The position numbers and the translations under genes are program-made. Of a stretch of 64,000 nt of DNA, positions 62,501 to 64,000 are shown piece by piece. Below the pieces are notes generated by a model. It did not search any database. It saw only the letters and a list, made by a program, of their open reading frames with translations, and was not told where the DNA came from. This DNA is from Paenarthrobacter sp. GOM3 (GTDB lineage: Bacteria; Actinomycetota; Actinomycetes; Actinomycetales; Micrococcaceae), in contig NZ_CP136562.1 of assembly GCF_018215265.2 (NCBI RefSeq), positions 1,116,001 to 1,180,000 on the forward strand. Direction: 5' to 3'. Positions within the stretch are counted from its first letter, which is position 1; every line of letters begins with the position of its first letter.

Positions 62501-63063
62501 ATGCGTTCGAATGCGGTTTTGAAATCGTTGTATTGCCCACGGCTGTCGAGGTCGCGTTCGAAGCGGGCAATGTGGCCCTGGTTGCCGTAGTACCCGCGGG
62601 ATTCGTCGAAGACCTTCACGAACACCTTGAGGAGGGCGTCGTTTTGATCCTTTGAGATCAGCGTGGCCTTCTGGTCGATGTTGAACAGCAGGCTCTTCGC
62701 GGCGATGCGGTCAGCCTTTTCGATCAGCGCGGGAAGGAACGCGTCGTCGGCCCTGCCACGGAAGTGCTCAGAGACCTTGGCACGCGGGTAGTCGTGGCCG
62801 TCGATGTCCCCGAGCAGGTGCGCGAGCATCTTCAGCAGGTGTGACTTACCGGAGCCGAAGAAGCCAGAAATCCAGACGCCGTTGGCGTTCGTGTAGTTCG
62901 TGTAGGCCTCCAACACGTGTTCGAGGCCCTTGGCAGCCTCGTTCGTGAGGACGTATTCCTCGACCTCAGTGGCGAGGTGTGAGGTGTCATCGGCCTTGAT
63001 GACTCCCTCGATGGCACGGCCGATCGGCCTGGCGAAGATTTCGTTGATCGTGGTCACGCTCAT
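59542..63063 (-). CDS. brxC: BrxC, BREX large ATPase
   Basis: This 1173-residue protein has a P-loop G67-F-F-G-S-G-K-S74 near the N terminus, and Walker B-like V-D-E-V-G-Q-F-I-G near residue 255. Central E-D-M-E-K-V-G-G-D-R-T and T-S-Q-D-V-E-E-V-I-R-K-R-L motifs are typical of the BrxC/PglY ATPases, as is the long helical C-terminal half. It overlaps brxB by 4 bp. BrxC is essential for BREX defence and modification. Confidence 0.94.
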   Translation of the reverse strand: MSVTTINEIFARPIGRAIEGVIKADDTSHLATEVEEYVLTNEAAKGLEHVLEAYTNYTNANGVWISGFFGSGKSHLLKMLAHLLGDIDGHDYPRAKVSEHFRGRADDAFLPALIEKADRIAAKSLLFNIDQKATLISKDQNDALLKVFVKVFDESRGYYGNQGHIARFERDLDSRGQYNDFKTAFERIAGIAWKQGREQAALEAGHIDQAFAEVNGSASPGIIRQYSTSYSVSIEDFADEVEAWLNQQPEGFRLNFFVDEVGQFIGTNTQLMLNLQTIAESLATKCKGRAWIFVTAQEDMEKVGGDRTKSQANDFSKTEARFKNRLKLTSQDVEEVIRKRLLDKTEAAKPEVAAIYTTEHANFKTLFDFVEGRHYPNYRDERHFVGTYPFVSYQFPLFQSAIEGISDHDIFEGRNSSVGERSMLGVVQEVARTLADKPVGQLASFDQMFEGIRASLKSANQRAINEAERSTSLPPLAIRLLKALFLVKYVDTFKATPRNLTVLVYDRFGTDLTQLGKDVNESLAALEAQTYIQRNGDIYDYLTNEEQKIEQEIKNVDIDNSEVSKKLSDLLTGSVIKATKVVYSKNGQNFPVGFKLDGQAMSKQHELALHFISPETEFSLEQIKAHSAGRDELCVVLAPESDRILADLRLLLKTEKYVKRAQGASRTSIEQTILQTKGTQNAEREKEIVERLRAAVGRSTLIHNAGILDVTSADAVTRINDGFQKVIAATYTNLTLLGGMSFTEQQLSKFVNPPEGGLFGDTASILAVPGDDVLAHLEMSGKRHVQVTMKHLLEKYTTKPYGWDQWSIAAVVAYLAGGSKIEIQLNGKVLARTEITPALRNTQSYPNMVIALQRVFDSKVVGAFRKFVIEFTDDGALTKDPLELARMGKEHLDVKLAELKALRTGSRYPFIDQIDEPIRLLEELCGNRAEWFVTDFAGADELLDAKDSVIDPIKAFLHGSQRGIYDSAAAFMQANQSNIAYLPASTPDAVAFALDDPQIFRGSKTTQLGIAVKALQDQLGDVIKNQRAAATADIKARWDQVPASQSYRDATEAAQQAVTRTAQGVLDRVQHETQIPAIKNLASQFADSIYPQILDELDAARLSPVSEPPIPGTDASSEPTPMPARVKQSVSITKLALPGAGQVLETEADIDSYLDQLRTTLLATIHDNKRITL

Positions 63064-63668
63064 GCTTCCTGTTCCAGAATGTCCTTGGCCCGGTAGTAGC
63101 TGTCACTGGCGCTGAGGTTCAGCGCCCGTAGCTGGTGACCACTGGCCTGAGTGAACTCGTACGTCCCCGGGAACCATGCCAGCATCGGACGACCCGTCAC
63201 GACGCTCTGCAGGTTCTCCAACACCGTGTGGGTGCGAATGAAGGGGAACACCTCGCCGAGGCCAACGAGGAAGACCATGTCGCTCGGCTCTGCGTCCAGA
63301 CGGGTCCGGATCGCGGGAGCGAGGTGATCGTGCGGGTCAAGCATGCCCTGCACCATCTCGCGGAACTCGGCCTTGTCAAGGTCCGGTTCCAATGCCAAGA
63401 CCCGATCCCATACCCCCCGTTCTCTGAGCAGCTGCACGGCAAGGTCGTAGAGGTTGATCTCCACGACGTTCAATCCGTCGTCGCTACGGAGTTTCGTGAT
63501 GACGCGGTCGCGGAGGTCGTCGACGTCACGGGCCCACGCGGGCGGGTAGTGATAGATGAAGAACGGCACCTCCTTGGAGAGGCCCTCCATCTTCAAGAAC
63601 CGCGTACTGCGCAGCACCTCGTAGACATGCTTTTCATCGCTCGTGAGGCTTCGCTTGGTCGTGCTCAT
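63060..63668 (-). CDS. brxB: BrxB, BREX DUF1788 protein
   Basis: This 202-residue protein has the DUF1788 layout, with P-F-F-I-Y-H-Y-P-P-A-W-A-R-D near residue 34, V-I-N-L/E-I-N-L-Y-D-L near 68, and the F-L-V-G-L-G-E-V-F-P-F-I-R-T-H segment near 150. It is placed between brxA and brxC with 4-bp overlaps at both ends, the order of type 1 BREX. No catalytic motif is evident. It is required for defence in the model systems. Confidence 0.93.
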   Translation of the reverse strand: MSTTKRSLTSDEKHVYEVLRSTRFLKMEGLSKEVPFFIYHYPPAWARDVDDLRDRVITKLRSDDGLNVVEINLYDLAVQLLRERGVWDRVLALEPDLDKAEFREMVQGMLDPHDHLAPAIRTRLDAEPSDMVFLVGLGEVFPFIRTHTVLENLQSVVTGRPMLAWFPGTYEFTQASGHQLRALNLSASDSYYRAKDILEQEA

Positions 63669-64000
63669 CGCGTCGCCTCCATAGGCAGAGTGGTTGGGAA
63701 GAATCGAATGTCGCTTGGGGCTCGTGTAGCAAGAGCGTCGTAGACTCGCTCTGAGAGCACCGCCGGAACGATCGCACCTTCTTCGCTGCGAAGCCCCGCC
63801 TCGTTTAGCATGCGAAACAGTGTTCTACGCAGTTCTCGGCCCGTGGACGGTTTTAATTCGTCAAGCTCGGGGTGCCACAGTCTCTTGGCGGAGATGAAAC
63901 GTTCGTAGTCGTCGACACTGATCGTGGGCGTGAGGACTAGGAACCGCTCACGGAGTACTTCTTCGGCAAACTCACCTATCAGGTCGTATCGGCGGCAGGC
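63665..64000 (-). CDS. brxA: BrxA, BREX DUF1819 protein (5' end outside the window)
   Basis: The minus-strand frame is open from the window edge to TGA at 63667-63665, overlapping the brxB start in ATGA. The last 111 residues include I-G-E-F-A-E-E-V-L-R-E-R near the visible start, D-D-Y-E-R-F and L-R-R-T-L-F-R-M-L-N-E-A-G-L, as in DUF1819/BrxA, a small DNA-binding protein. The N-terminal part and the promoter lie beyond position 64000. Confidence 0.88.
   Translation of the reverse strand, partial: ACRRYDLIGEFAEEVLRERFLVLTPTISVDDYERFISAKRLWHPELDELKPSTGRELRRTLFRMLNEAGLRSEEGAIVPAVLSERVYDALATRAPSDIRFFPTTLPMEATR

Noticed and set aside
1..64000. CRISPR array, tRNA, rRNA, insertion sequence or phage integrase
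   Set aside because: No regularly spaced identical repeats, cloverleaf or CCA-ended genes, or transposase/integrase motifs were found by reading; short repeats such as CACCTA are too short and few.

Overview
The window looks like the chromosome of a high-GC actinobacterium of the Micrococcaceae, most likely an Arthrobacter or Paenarthrobacter. This is inferred from the GC-rich codon use with many GTG and TTG starts, and from lineage-typical families: a GAF-ANTAR regulator, an MSMEG_6728-type protein, DinB and maleylpyruvate-isomerase (mycothiol-type) folds, and an Hrp1-like CBS protein. No rRNA, tRNA, integrase, transposase or CRISPR array was recognised, and no gene-free stretch exceeds 300 bases.

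Positions 1-4200 carry the end of a plus-strand catabolic operon: the tail of an RpiB-like isomerase, a 3-hydroxyacyl-CoA dehydrogenase-family protein, an SDR, a 30-residue membrane peptide, an MFS transporter and a triosephosphate-isomerase-like protein. The mix resembles tetrose (erythrulose-phosphate) catabolism. Positions 4160-19450 hold housekeeping and orphan genes: a RecB-nuclease/helicase fusion, a cytosine-deaminase-like enzyme, a CBS protein, Tex, a DUF4132 two-gene module, a coupled DUF1622/hydrolase pair, an MSMEG_6728 protein, adenine deaminase, an unusual Lys/Ala-rich protein with an X25-like domain, and acylphosphatase.

Positions 19440-24600 contain a VapBC-type toxin-antitoxin pair and a nucleoside utilisation locus: GntR regulator and ribokinase on the minus strand, diverging from an MFS transporter and nucleoside hydrolase. 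Positions 24600-43475 are a run of small regulators with their targets (ArsR/SRPBCC, ArsR/SRPBCC-MDMPI, TetR/oxidoreductase/hydrolase, winged-helix/membrane protein, MarR/EamA exporter), several with a perfect palindrome at the promoter, plus a TerC transporter and actinobacterial hypotheticals.

Positions 43553-64000 are a defence island with visibly lower-GC codon use in its first part. It begins with a minus-strand cassette (DUF6308-like protein, GIY-YIG nuclease, macro-like/SIR2 protein broken by two frameshifts, nuclease-like protein) that diverges from a PLD-nuclease/SF2-helicase/DUF3427 protein, followed by a small zinc-binding-like protein. It continues with a type 1 BREX operon in canonical order: brxA (cut by the window edge), brxB, brxC, pglX, pglZ, brxL. 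This BrxL ends in a MIT_C-like (phospholipase-D-like) domain where a Lon-related domain would be expected. The cassette beside BREX is the best candidate for a less-described defence system.
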